Below are positions 43,947-53,844 of a DNA stretch of 64,000 nt, one piece after another (within the stretch, counting starts at the first letter, position 1; the number at the start of each line of letters is the position of its first letter). Both the position numbers and the translations under genes were made by a program. This DNA is from Phycisphaera sp. (GTDB taxonomy: Bacteria > Planctomycetota > Phycisphaerae > Phycisphaerales > Zrk34), in the NCBI GenBank assembly GCA_016125285.1, contig WGMA01000048.1, positions 1 through 64,000 on the forward strand, written 5' to 3'. A model generated the notes under the pieces. The model was not told the origin of the DNA and did not search any database. It saw only the letters and a list, made by a program, of their open reading frames with translations.

Positions 43947-46556
43947 ATGGGGAACCCGACATTCGTCATCCACGCTTCGCAGCCGCTGGTGATGGTCCGT
44001 CCGTTGCTCAGCGCGCTTGAATCGATCGGCGTGTCACATCGCCGCGCCTCCTATGACGTTGCGGAGATGATGACGCCCGACGAGGTGCATGTCGTGTGGG
44101 GCATGAACTACCGCCCCCGGAAATACCGTGCGCTGGCTCAGCACCCCAACATCTACTTCCTGGAAAACGGCTGGTTTGTTCAGCGGACGGGCTGCTACCT
44201 CGACAAGTCGGGGCCCAACGGACTCAGTTCGATCCGTGGTGCGGCGACAGCCTTGTCGCTCGATCAGGAAGACGAAGATCTTGTGGACAACTTCATCGAG
44301 GACCTGCACCGCCGCGTCCGACTCAATCCTGCGACCGACCTCGGCGAATACATCTTCGTGCCGTTGCAGGTCGAATCGGATACCCAACTGCTGTTTTGGT
44401 CGAAGTGCGCCGCACGCCATCCCAACCGCCAGGTGTGGCTCCTCGACCGCATCTGCGAGGCGTTTCCCGATCATCGCATCGTGCTTAAGGCCCACCCCCG
44501 TGATGAGTCAACAGCCGAGCGAATCCTTCGCGAGTCGGTCGGCGTGCGTAACCATCGCGATGTTCACTTCGTCAGCCGTCGCTCGACCTACGACCTGGTT
44601 GCCGCCGCTCGCTGCGTCGTGGGGATCAACTCCACGGTGCTGCTGGAGGCGTTGACCTGCTACAAGCCAGTGTGCGCCATGGGCGAAGGGGTGTTCAGCC
44701 GCAACGGCGTGGTGCTGGAGTGCAACGGTGATCCGGCCGTCCTGAATGAGGCCCTGTCCTATCAGTGCGACCGCTCCGCCGCGAGAAAGTTCCTGCGTTT
44801 GCTTATCGAACGGCAGATCCCGTACCACCTCAAACCCGACGAAATCAACAGATATCCGGTTCTGTCGAGCGCGATCGATCGGGCGTTGCACATCGCGGGC
44901 GGACGTCATCTCAAGCGAACGGGGGTTTCGTCGTCACAATCGGCTGCCAGGCCCTCGTCGTCCAACGCAAATCCCAAGGTTGCAATGCGTGACATTTTTG
45001 ATCGAGTCGTCTGCGTGAACCTCGCGCACCGTCCGGACCGCTGGGAATCTTTCCGCCAGCAGATCGACCAGATTGACTGGCCGTTCCGAGAGGTCGAGCG
45101 GGTCGAGGCCGTCGATGGTCGCAAGGAGACCGTGCCCGGGTGGTGGCGGGCCAACGCCGGCGCGTGGGGCTGCTACCGCAGTCACCTCCGCATCCTCAAG
45201 CAGGCCATCGAAGACGGTGTCGATTCGGTCCTCATCTTCGAGGACGACGCGGTCTTTGCGCCGGACTTCGCCGAGAGATGCCGCGAGTTCCTCGACGCAT
45301 TGCCGCCGGACTGGGACATGATCTACCTCGGCGGTGAACACAGTCATGTACGCCGCCGTCCACCAACCCGGATCAACGCCTTCGTGATGCGTCCTTACTA
45401 CGCAACACGGACCCATGCGTTCGCCGTGCGCGGACCGTTCATCAAGTTCCTCCATGACTATCTGGAAGCAGCCCCAAAGCAGAAGTGGCGAAAACGGCAT
45501 CACGTCGACCAGCAGATGGCTCGGCTCCACCGCATGTGGAAGCACAAGGTGTATTGCCCCAACAGGTGGATCGTCGCCCAGTCCGCCGGCTACAGCGACA
45601 TCACACGGACCCGTCGGGGACGGCCGACCTTTTGGAACCACCGCCACAGCGGGGCCTCTCAGCCGATTCATAAAGCCGCACTGGTTTCGGATCGTCCCGT
45701 CACCGCAGCGGTAATGGGCATGTACCGCGGCGGCACTAGTTGCACCGCAGGCATCCTGTGGCACCTCGGGGCGTGCATGGGCGTCAATCTTCGGGGCCGC
45801 GACGCCAAAAACAGCCGAGGCTACTTCGAGCCACTCTGGCTATCCAATCAGTTAAGGGGACTGATCCGTGAGCGGACCCTTGAAGCGAGTTTCGTCGAGG
45901 ACGAGCGTGTGGAAGTTTTGACCAAGTGGTTGTCGGATGTGCGGTCGTTCGTGAAGTCAGACCGGGTCGTGATCGGAGCGAAGCACCCGCTGCTGTCCGT
46001 CATGGGTCCCGAACTCGATCGCGCCTGGGGGCACTCGCTTCACGTGATCGCGGTCGACCGGGACTTGGACGACATCATTGAATCCCTGCGGCGGTCGGGC
46101 TTCCCGTGGGTCCAGCATGTCGCAGATTGTCGGTCCTACGTCGAGCGATTCATGTCTATTCGGGATGCGTATTTGGAAGGCCGTGACCACCTGCGGCTGC
46201 GTTACGAAGAACTGCTGCGGGATCCTCGGCGGCAGGTCGAGCGAATCATCGATTACCTGGGCTGCACGCCCACCGCTCAGCAAGTGGAGCAAGCGGTCGC
46301 ATTCGTCCAGCCCTCGCTCAATCACGGCAGCACGGTCGATGCGGCCGACCTCGATATTGCAGGAGCAATTGCGATGGGACAGCGGCAAGACGTCAAGGAT
46401 CAGCGGGCCGGGGGCGGCCAATCAAACCGCGACCGATTGGACGGCAAGCCCACCAACGGACGCCGCCGAGAACTGCTGGTTCGCGACCGCTTGCTCGGCA
46501 GAAAACCTGTTGATGACGGCTGCGGCGGTTGCCGCGGTCGATCGCTGGCGGGATAG
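43947..46556 (+). CDS. Three-domain fusion: capsule-synthesis-like, GT25 and sulfotransferase
   Basis: About 869 residues. The N-terminal domain (1-310) resembles KpsS/capsule-polysaccharide synthesis proteins: GEYIFVPLQVESDTQLLFWS, DHRIVLKAHPRDESTAERIL and VVGINSTVLLEALTCYKPV. A Ser-rich linker leads to a GT25 glycosyltransferase (about 346-580: RVVCVNLAHRPDRWESFRQ, GCYRSHLRILKQAIEDGV, VLIFEDDAVFAPDF). A sulfotransferase-like domain follows (586-800: VMGMYRGGTSCTAGILWHLG). The last 60 residues are Arg/Gly-rich. It may start, extend and sulfate one glycan. The ATG at 43947 follows GGGGGG; 43935 and TTG 43908 are alternatives. Confidence 0.8.
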   Translation: MGNPTFVIHASQPLVMVRPLLSALESIGVSHRRASYDVAEMMTPDEVHVVWGMNYRPRKYRALAQHPNIYFLENGWFVQRTGCYLDKSGPNGLSSIRGAATALSLDQEDEDLVDNFIEDLHRRVRLNPATDLGEYIFVPLQVESDTQLLFWSKCAARHPNRQVWLLDRICEAFPDHRIVLKAHPRDESTAERILRESVGVRNHRDVHFVSRRSTYDLVAAARCVVGINSTVLLEALTCYKPVCAMGEGVFSRNGVVLECNGDPAVLNEALSYQCDRSAARKFLRLLIERQIPYHLKPDEINRYPVLSSAIDRALHIAGGRHLKRTGVSSSQSAARPSSSNANPKVAMRDIFDRVVCVNLAHRPDRWESFRQQIDQIDWPFREVERVEAVDGRKETVPGWWRANAGAWGCYRSHLRILKQAIEDGVDSVLIFEDDAVFAPDFAERCREFLDALPPDWDMIYLGGEHSHVRRRPPTRINAFVMRPYYATRTHAFAVRGPFIKFLHDYLEAAPKQKWRKRHHVDQQMARLHRMWKHKVYCPNRWIVAQSAGYSDITRTRRGRPTFWNHRHSGASQPIHKAALVSDRPVTAAVMGMYRGGTSCTAGILWHLGACMGVNLRGRDAKNSRGYFEPLWLSNQLRGLIRERTLEASFVEDERVEVLTKWLSDVRSFVKSDRVVIGAKHPLLSVMGPELDRAWGHSLHVIAVDRDLDDIIESLRRSGFPWVQHVADCRSYVERFMSIRDAYLEGRDHLRLRYEELLRDPRRQVERIIDYLGCTPTAQQVEQAVAFVQPSLNHGSTVDAADLDIAGAIAMGQRQDVKDQRAGGGQSNRDRLDGKPTNGRRRELLVRDRLLGRKPVDDGCGGCRGRSLAG

Positions 46557-46739
46557 GATTCACGGAATACAAACAAGTGGCTACGCTTGACGCGCGACGC
46601 GTTTGTATGGACTATGCCGGGGTCGCTTGGGGGGGGTCGAGAATCAGGGGGGCGATGTGTTCCGGGCTGCGTCTGTCAGTTCAAAGACCGGCTTGGCTTC
46701 GATGAGGTCGTTTCAACCTGACGGGAGGGCCGCGTACTG

Positions 46740-47738
46740 ATGCTGACGCTCAACGATTACAAAGGCCTGCGAGTCCCGGTACCGGATCCCCCCGACCGCG
46801 GGGGGGATGCGATCAAGCGGGACCTGATGGCGATGGCGGACCGCGCCGGACCGGTGAACGCCACGGCGGCCAATCCTTCGCCCAACGACGACAGCAACGG
46901 CACGGCCGGCAACGGCAAGTTCTACGTCTGGTCGAAGTGGGTCAATACCGCCACCAACGCGATCTTCATCTGCGTCGACGCCACACCGCAGGCGGCCGTC
47001 TGGATCAATGTTACCGCGGGCGGTGGTGGCGGAGGGTTGCCACCAGGCTACATCAACCGCCTGCTGCTGGGCTACGTCTCGGCAAGCACTGCGGAGATCT
47101 CGGCGGGCAACTGCCGGGACTCGGCCAACGGCTTCGACATCACCCTGGCCAGTGCTGCCACGGTGGACATCACCATCAGCGGCGCCGGTGGCCTGGACAC
47201 GGGTTCCGAAGCGCCGAACACGTGGTACGCCGTGTTCGTCATCGCCGACTCGACGAACACGAACCCGCCCGTGGGTCTGTTGTCGACCAACGCAACGTCA
47301 CCAACGATGCCGGCGGGCTACGACGTGTTTAGACGCGTGGGCTGGATCCGCAATAACAGCAGCTCTGACTTCTACAAGTGGTATCAGACGGGTTCAGGCG
47401 AGCTGAGGATCATGCGATGGAACGAGAGCATGGTCAGCCCGCCCACGCTCCAGGTGCTGTCCGGCGGCGCGGCGCAGACGCTGACCGACGTGAACGTGTC
47501 GCAGTTCGTGCCGCCGACCAGCGAGCGTTCGACGCTGCACCTGGAGAACGAGAGCAAGCGTGAGGGGTACGTGCGCCCGAAGAACGGTGCACAGAACTTC
47601 GCGCGTCTGAACGCAGACGCAGACATCATCTACGACGTGCCGGCGCCGGGACAATTGATCGAGTACCGCTACAACTCCGGCGGCGGCCCCGCGGGATTCC
47701 TGAATATCAGCGTGCTGGGCTACTACGACCAGCTGTGA
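46740..47738 (+). CDS. Tail-fibre-like beta-rich protein
   Basis: 332 residues. LTLNDYKGLRVPVPDPPDRG, FYVWSKWVNTATNAIFICVD and a Gly-rich turn are followed by Ser/Thr/Asn-rich repeats (ASAATVDITISGAGG, NSSSDFYKWYQTGSGELRI). The C-terminal part VLGYYDQL resembles phage tail-fibre or baseplate ends. No signal peptide. It is immediately upstream of the RHS gene (34-base gap), so they may be co-expressed. The tail-fibre assignment rests on composition and pattern, not on a firm family match. Confidence 0.5.
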   Translation: MLTLNDYKGLRVPVPDPPDRGGDAIKRDLMAMADRAGPVNATAANPSPNDDSNGTAGNGKFYVWSKWVNTATNAIFICVDATPQAAVWINVTAGGGGGGLPPGYINRLLLGYVSASTAEISAGNCRDSANGFDITLASAATVDITISGAGGLDTGSEAPNTWYAVFVIADSTNTNPPVGLLSTNATSPTMPAGYDVFRRVGWIRNNSSSDFYKWYQTGSGELRIMRWNESMVSPPTLQVLSGGAAQTLTDVNVSQFVPPTSERSTLHLENESKREGYVRPKNGAQNFARLNADADIIYDVPAPGQLIEYRYNSGGGPAGFLNISVLGYYDQL

Positions 47739-47772
47739 ATCACCCTTAGCTCGCATCCTTACGAGGTCGGCC

Positions 47773-50700
47773 ATGCCCAGCCCTTCACCGTCACCGGACC
47801 CGAGCCCATCACCGAGCGTCAACCCGTCGCCGAGCGCAAATCCATCGCCCAGCGTCAATCCGTCGCCGAGCGGCAATCCGTCGCCGAGTGTCAATCCGTC
47901 GCCGAGCGTCAACCCATCGCCGAGCGTCAATCCGTCGCCCAGCGTCAATCCGTCGCCGAGCGTCAACCCATCGCCCAGCGTCAATCCGTCGCCGAGCGTC
48001 AACCCATCGCCCAGCGTCAATCCGTCGCCGAGCGTCAATCCGTCGCCGAGTGTCAACCCATCGCCCAGCGTCAATCCGTCGCCGAGCGTCAACCCATCGC
48101 CCAGCGTCAATCCGTCGCCGAGCGTCAATCCGTCGCCGAGTGTCAATCCGTCGCCCAGCGTCAACCCGTCGCCGAGCGCCAATCCGTCGCCGAGCGTCAA
48201 CCCGTCGCCCAGCGTCAACCCATCGCCCAGCGTCAACCCGTCGCCCAGCGTCAACCCGTCGCCCAGCGTCAACCCGTCGCCGAGCGTCAACCCGTCACCG
48301 AGTGTCAATCCGTCGCCCAGCGGCAATCCGTCGCCGAGTGTCAACCCGTCGCCCAGCGTCTCGCCATCAGTGTCGCCGAGCCCGAGCGTCAGCCCTAGTC
48401 CGTCACCCAGCCCATCACCATCAGCGAGCCCTTCGCCGTCGCCTAGTCCCTCACCCGGTCCGGGAGGCGACTGCCCATCAACGCTGTGCGACTGTCCGGC
48501 CTGTGGCTGCAGCGCAGCCGAGGAGGCAGTGGACGACAACTGCTGCGACGGAACGTACTCCGGCGACGCTAAGTGCAGCGCCGGCACACTGCTGAGCTCG
48601 GGCCAGTTCTCGTTCAAGACGTGCCTGGCCTCGATCAGTTCCCTAGGCGGCATCCAATGGGGCTTCGGCCTGGACTTCCTGTCTGACAACGGGATTGACG
48701 GGGCGCTGGGCAAGTCCTTCAACTTCACGCAGAACATCCACTTCGAGGAGATGGCCAACGGCGACGCGGTGCTGATCAGCGGCGACAACACCCACGAGAT
48801 GTTCGCCGATACAGGCAGCGGCACGTACTCATCATCGGACAACAACACCCGCGCCGTCCTCGAACGCACCGGCAGCGGCGTCAATGAGGAACTGACCCTG
48901 CTGTCCTCGTCGGGCAACACATCGCGATTCTACGGCTTCGACCCGGCCATCGACACGCCTGGGGTGATCAAGAGTGTAACCGACCGCTACGGCAACACGC
49001 AGACATACACGTGGACCACCCAGGGGGGCGTTGCCCAACTGGCGAGCATCACCGACTCCTACGGCCGAACCGTCGAATACCGCTACTACGGCGCGGCCCA
49101 GGGCTTCCGCCTGCGCGAGATCGAGGACTTCCTCGAACGCAAGCTCAACTTCCAGTACGACGACTTCGATCACCTCGTGGCGGTGGTCACGCCGTCGATC
49201 CTGCGTGCCGCGCCCGGCAACACGTTCCCCGGCGGCACGGCGTACGTGTTCGAATATGACGTGAACAACCCCAACCCGGCGCGTCGCGACGACCTGATCC
49301 GCATCTACTACCCCAACCAGGCCACGCCGTACATCGACATCGAGACCCGCACCGTCGATGTGGACGCGGTGTACGCCAACGCCACGCCGCGTTACAACGT
49401 GACGTACAACGCCGCGGGTCAGGTGGTCAGCGAGACCGTCGGCGACCCGGCCGATGACGTCGGCGGCACGTACCAGTACAGCTACCAGACGTCGGGGTTG
49501 CCCGCGAACCTCATCGACCCGACCGATTCGATCGTCTCCCGGGCTAACGTCACCGACCGCAACGGCAACAAGCGGGTGTACGACTTTAACGTCCTTGGCC
49601 AGCCTGTTCGCTTCGAAATCCAGGCTAACCGCGACAAGAACAGCCTGCAGACCGGCCCGTACGTTACGTGGACGAAGTACAATACGCACAGCCAGCCCCT
49701 GCTGGTGGTGATGCCCGAAGGCGACAGCGTCGAGTACGAATACGAGGACGGCAACGTCGCCGGCATCGGTGAGTACGCCAAGCGGATCGGCCTGCTGATC
49801 CGCGAGACGCACAAGCCCGGCAACCCCATCGGCATCCCCTCGCGCCCCGGCTCCAGCGGCCAGACGGAACTGACGCGCCGCTACTTCTACGACCCGATCT
49901 ACAACCAGCAGGTGGCGGTGATCGAACGCCGCGGCAACCCGATCGACGCGCCCAGCACGTACTTCCAGCCGCAGAACGGCGGAACCACACCCACGGACGC
50001 CGACCGCAGCCGGTACGCCACCTTTACGTTCTTCGACTACCAGAAGAACACCACCTCCACGATCATCAACGACGCGGCCCTCCAGCAGGACCTGGGGCTC
50101 AACGCCACGCAGATCCAGGCGCTGATCGACCACGTCAATGATCAGATGATCGCCGAGGGCCTGCCCTCGGGGTTCGAGACGGACCTTGGCGACATCAACG
50201 GCGACGGCACGGGCGACGGCGCGGCGTCGGGTCTGCCGGCGGCGAAGATGATCGGCAACATCGTCAAGGTCCAGCACCCGTCCGTGCGTCTGATCGGCTC
50301 ATCCACGATCACCACGCAGGTCAGAGAAGAGCTGTTCACCAACAACGACCGCGGGCAGACGACCACGCACACCGATCCCGAGGGCAACCTGACGGTAATG
50401 CTGCGGTACCCCGAGAGCGACCCGGAAGGCAACGGGCAGTTCACCTCCATCGGCGCCAGCAACAAGCAGTACGGTCGGGTGAAGGAAGTGCACGTCGATG
50501 CCAACCCCGATCACGTGATGACCCTCGTCGGCGAGGACGGCGACCTGGAGGACTTCATCCCGGGTCTGATCACCCGCACCAACACGCCGGGCGTGTACCA
50601 GGACCTGACCACACGCCACGAGGGAAGCACGGTCGGAGCCGGAGGTGGCTGCGCCAGCTGCGCCTACGACCCGCTGGGCAACCCTCTGGCGATGACCGAT

Positions 50701-53700
50701 CCGCGCGGGTTCACCACTCATTCTGAACGCAACGAGCTGGGCACGGTGTTCCGCACGATCTCCCCGGCACCGTACGAGTACAAGGTCGAGACGCACTACG
50801 ACGCCAACCGCAACGTGACGCGCGTGGACACCGAAGACCAGATCGTCAGGTACGACTCCGATGACCCGACATCGGCGGGGTACGCGCACTTCACGCCGAC
50901 CGGCAGCGGATCGACGGCGCACGTGCCGATGAATCCGGGTCCCGGCGGCAGTGTGCGACCAGGCTGGTTCACCAACCTCTACGAGTACGACATCCTCGAC
51001 AACAAGATCGAGGACGACATCGACGCCACCGGCTCGACGCCATCGAGCCTGATCACGCAGTACGAGTACGACGCGAACCAGAACCTGATCAAGACCACCA
51101 AACCCGAGGGTAACACCGTCGAGTACGACTACGACGAGCGGAACCTGCAGATCGCTACGCGTGTGGGCTACGACGCGAACCTCGGCGAGCCGGGAGCTGT
51201 GACCATCAGCGCGTACGACAAGAACAGCAACCTGATCCAGATGATCGGTGCGTCGGCGCGAGGCGGTGTGGGCAATCAGCTGACCGCCACCATCGACGAC
51301 GCCTTCGGATCGGGCAACCCGCTGGTCCACACAGGCGACTACGTCTTGGAGAACATCTACGACGGGTTCGATCGTGTAATTCAATCAATCGACGCTGTCG
51401 GTAACGTTGTGCTCAGCAGTCATGATCCCAACAACCGCACCATCGAAGTGATCCGCCAGGGCCCGATCGGCGGCCCCACACCCACGGATCGCATCGGTGC
51501 GGCCAACGTCGACCTGGCCGGCGGCGAGACGCGCTTCGACGAGGCAGGACGCAGCTACGAGTCGCAGAACAATGTGTTCGTGGCCTCGGGCACGACGATC
51601 CCCTCGGGCCGCGACGTGACGCACACGGGTGGCGGCTTGGAAGCCAACTCCACGTCCAACGGACACACCGCTACCGAGACGCTCGTCCTCGGCGGCGTGG
51701 CTCAAGCCAACAGCTCCTACACGCTTACACGAACGGTCTACGACAGGGCCAGTCGAGTCGTGGAGTACGTCGCGGACAACACCGGCGTCACCACCAACGA
51801 ATACGACGGCGCCAGCCGCGCGATCCGCACTGTTGATGCGTTGCAGGCTGTAGGCCTAGAGAACATTACTAAGTATAAGTACGACGCCAACGACAATACC
51901 ATTGCTGCGGTTCAAACTGAACGCTGCACGATCACGCAGCCTACCGTCCCGGATGAGACGTTTCGCATGACGATGCGATATGACTCATTGGACCGCCAAG
52001 TCGTTAGTGCAAAACAAGGGGCGGACGGGGTACTGGACCATAATCTTAATGAGTGCTGTACGTGGCCGATCTGCACAGAAGCATTGATATATCTCGCGGG
52101 TTACGATAGTCGGAGTAACGCAACAGTGACGATTGATCCGAGGGCTAACACAGAAATCAACCTCTACGATGGAGCCAATCGCCTCACACAGATTCTAGAT
52201 CACGTGCGCCAAGACGGTCAAGGCTCCAATCCACCGGCGGCGAACCAGACGTTCCTGCCGTACGGCGGCGCGACGATCCGCACAACCACCAATTACGACA
52301 CCAACAGCCGCGTCGTCCAGTTGATCGACGACAACGGCGGCGTGACCACCTACGCCTACGACACGCTGGACCGCCAAGTCGTCATGGAGTTCCACGACGG
52401 TTCGCAGCGCGTCAACGTGTACAACGATGCGTCAGACGTCACACAGCACACCGACGAGAACGGTTCGGTGTTCAACAACACCTTCGACTCACTGGGCCGC
52501 AGGACCGACGTGGCCATCACACCGGCCGCAGGGGTCGTGGGCACCGACGCCCAGTCGTTCGAGTACGACGGGCTGTCGCGCTACACCAAGGCTGTCGACT
52601 CAATCGGCGTGACCAACGCGACGGTGCAGATGTTCTACGACTCGGCCAGCCGGGCTATCGAGGACTCGCAGACCTACCTGGGCAACACACGCAACGTGAC
52701 CAACGACGCGTTCGAGTCGTACCCGGTCACGGAGGTGACGTTCCCCAATGGTCGCCAGACAGCCAATACCTATGACCTGCTGTACCGGCGCACGGACGTG
52801 GCCGAGTCGGGTGGCTCGTCGATCGCCTCATGGCAGTTCTTCGGCCCATCACGCGCCGTAGAGACGGTCTTGGTCAACGGGCTGATCTGCACCGCCATGA
52901 ACAACGCCCGCAATCGCTCGGCGGTTCAGGAAGGTCTGCCCAGTCCCGACTGGGGCGACCGGTCGTCAGACCGCCTGGGCTACGACGGCGCCGGCCGGAT
53001 GATCACCAAGCGGTACCTGGCGGGCGGGATCAACGACTCGACCTTCGCCTACAACAACACGACCGCGATCGTGGGCCAGACCACCGAGTACGACCTGTCG
53101 TCCAACAAGCTGTTCGAGCGGCAGATGCACGCCGAGAGCCGCAGCAGCCTCTACGAGCCGTACGGGTCGAACGGGGCGCCGCAGGGCGGCTATGATTCCT
53201 TGGACCGGCTCCGCCAGTACCAGCGCGGCGTGCTGGACTCGACCGGTGGTCGGCTCGGCCAGGGAGGCGGCAGCATCGTGACGTCAATCACATTGCCCAA
53301 CACCGACTCGTTCCGAGGGTACGACCTGGACGGTCTGGGCAACTGGAAGAACACCACGTTCACGCCGGCCGGCGGCAACCTCACCAACGAGGTCCGTCAA
53401 CACAACAAGCTCAACCAGATCACCGAGACAGACGACGGCACGCCGATCGACTTCAACTACGACGGAACCACCGGGGAGTCCAACGGCAATCTCGCAGACG
53501 ACGGCGTGCGGCTCTGCGAGTGGGACGCGCTGAATCGCCTCAAGGTCGTCAGGCGCAAGTCCGACGGCATGACCATCGGCGAGTCACGTATGATGCCCGC
53601 AGTCGCCGCATCCGCAAGGTCGTCTCCAACGGCGGGTTGTCTGGGACGCTTGCCAACGGGGCCACCAACTACATCTACTCAGGGACCCAGTGCTGTGAGG

Positions 53701-53844
53701 AGCGCGACGGCTCGGATACGCCTCAGGTGCAGTATGTATGGGGTCGCTACATCGACGAGATGCTCCAGCAGCGGGTCGATGTCAGCGGCGCGCCGGAGGA
53801 TCGGTACCTGCTGTCAGATACGCTGTACCGCTCGGTCGCGATGA
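47773..53844 (+). CDS. Giant RHS-repeat protein, main part, frameshifted at its 3' end
   Basis: Residues 1-16 are Pro/Ser-rich, then thirty NPSP-S-(V/A/G) hexapeptides (17-196), then a Cys-rich stretch (GGDCPSTLCDCPACGCSAAE). About 1,650 residues of RHS/YD repeats follow (ITDSYGRTVEYRYYGA, TTQYEYDANQNL-type units, TNYDTNSRVVQLIDDNGG). RHS repeats build a hollow shell around a C-terminal toxin. The frame is correct to about 53583; beyond that the last 87 residues are nonsense, and the real RHS core continues one base back in the next entry. GAGGT precedes the ATG. Part of an island polymorphic-toxin locus. Confidence 0.85.
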   Translation: MPSPSPSPDPSPSPSVNPSPSANPSPSVNPSPSGNPSPSVNPSPSVNPSPSVNPSPSVNPSPSVNPSPSVNPSPSVNPSPSVNPSPSVNPSPSVNPSPSVNPSPSVNPSPSVNPSPSVNPSPSVNPSPSVNPSPSANPSPSVNPSPSVNPSPSVNPSPSVNPSPSVNPSPSVNPSPSVNPSPSGNPSPSVNPSPSVSPSVSPSPSVSPSPSPSPSPSASPSPSPSPSPGPGGDCPSTLCDCPACGCSAAEEAVDDNCCDGTYSGDAKCSAGTLLSSGQFSFKTCLASISSLGGIQWGFGLDFLSDNGIDGALGKSFNFTQNIHFEEMANGDAVLISGDNTHEMFADTGSGTYSSSDNNTRAVLERTGSGVNEELTLLSSSGNTSRFYGFDPAIDTPGVIKSVTDRYGNTQTYTWTTQGGVAQLASITDSYGRTVEYRYYGAAQGFRLREIEDFLERKLNFQYDDFDHLVAVVTPSILRAAPGNTFPGGTAYVFEYDVNNPNPARRDDLIRIYYPNQATPYIDIETRTVDVDAVYANATPRYNVTYNAAGQVVSETVGDPADDVGGTYQYSYQTSGLPANLIDPTDSIVSRANVTDRNGNKRVYDFNVLGQPVRFEIQANRDKNSLQTGPYVTWTKYNTHSQPLLVVMPEGDSVEYEYEDGNVAGIGEYAKRIGLLIRETHKPGNPIGIPSRPGSSGQTELTRRYFYDPIYNQQVAVIERRGNPIDAPSTYFQPQNGGTTPTDADRSRYATFTFFDYQKNTTSTIINDAALQQDLGLNATQIQALIDHVNDQMIAEGLPSGFETDLGDINGDGTGDGAASGLPAAKMIGNIVKVQHPSVRLIGSSTITTQVREELFTNNDRGQTTTHTDPEGNLTVMLRYPESDPEGNGQFTSIGASNKQYGRVKEVHVDANPDHVMTLVGEDGDLEDFIPGLITRTNTPGVYQDLTTRHEGSTVGAGGGCASCAYDPLGNPLAMTDPRGFTTHSERNELGTVFRTISPAPYEYKVETHYDANRNVTRVDTEDQIVRYDSDDPTSAGYAHFTPTGSGSTAHVPMNPGPGGSVRPGWFTNLYEYDILDNKIEDDIDATGSTPSSLITQYEYDANQNLIKTTKPEGNTVEYDYDERNLQIATRVGYDANLGEPGAVTISAYDKNSNLIQMIGASARGGVGNQLTATIDDAFGSGNPLVHTGDYVLENIYDGFDRVIQSIDAVGNVVLSSHDPNNRTIEVIRQGPIGGPTPTDRIGAANVDLAGGETRFDEAGRSYESQNNVFVASGTTIPSGRDVTHTGGGLEANSTSNGHTATETLVLGGVAQANSSYTLTRTVYDRASRVVEYVADNTGVTTNEYDGASRAIRTVDALQAVGLENITKYKYDANDNTIAAVQTERCTITQPTVPDETFRMTMRYDSLDRQVVSAKQGADGVLDHNLNECCTWPICTEALIYLAGYDSRSNATVTIDPRANTEINLYDGANRLTQILDHVRQDGQGSNPPAANQTFLPYGGATIRTTTNYDTNSRVVQLIDDNGGVTTYAYDTLDRQVVMEFHDGSQRVNVYNDASDVTQHTDENGSVFNNTFDSLGRRTDVAITPAAGVVGTDAQSFEYDGLSRYTKAVDSIGVTNATVQMFYDSASRAIEDSQTYLGNTRNVTNDAFESYPVTEVTFPNGRQTANTYDLLYRRTDVAESGGSSIASWQFFGPSRAVETVLVNGLICTAMNNARNRSAVQEGLPSPDWGDRSSDRLGYDGAGRMITKRYLAGGINDSTFAYNNTTAIVGQTTEYDLSSNKLFERQMHAESRSSLYEPYGSNGAPQGGYDSLDRLRQYQRGVLDSTGGRLGQGGGSIVTSITLPNTDSFRGYDLDGLGNWKNTTFTPAGGNLTNEVRQHNKLNQITETDDGTPIDFNYDGTTGESNGNLADDGVRLCEWDALNRLKVVRRKSDGMTIGESRMMPAVAASARSSPTAGCLGRLPTGPPTTSTQGPSAVRSATARIRLRCSMYGVATSTRCSSSGSMSAARRRIGTCCQIRCTARSR
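47821..48360 (+). repeat. Thirty consecutive 18-bp repeats (NPSPSV) in the RHS gene
   Basis: 540 bases contain exactly thirty 18-bp units of the type aatccgtcgccgagcgtc, coding for NPSPSV with V, A or G as the last residue. Units differ only at third positions (aat/aac, ccg/cca, gag/cag) and at the final codon. Such near-identical tandem units expand and contract by slippage. The stretch probably forms a long extended spacer. Confidence 0.95.

Noticed and set aside
47821-48360. Possible CRISPR array
   Set aside because: Units are contiguous 18-mers without unique spacers and are in frame inside an RHS gene.
47394-48920. Minus-strand frame with LGDGLT repeats
   Set aside because: It is the antisense reading of the NPSPSV repeat region; it has no start context and no flanking protein character.
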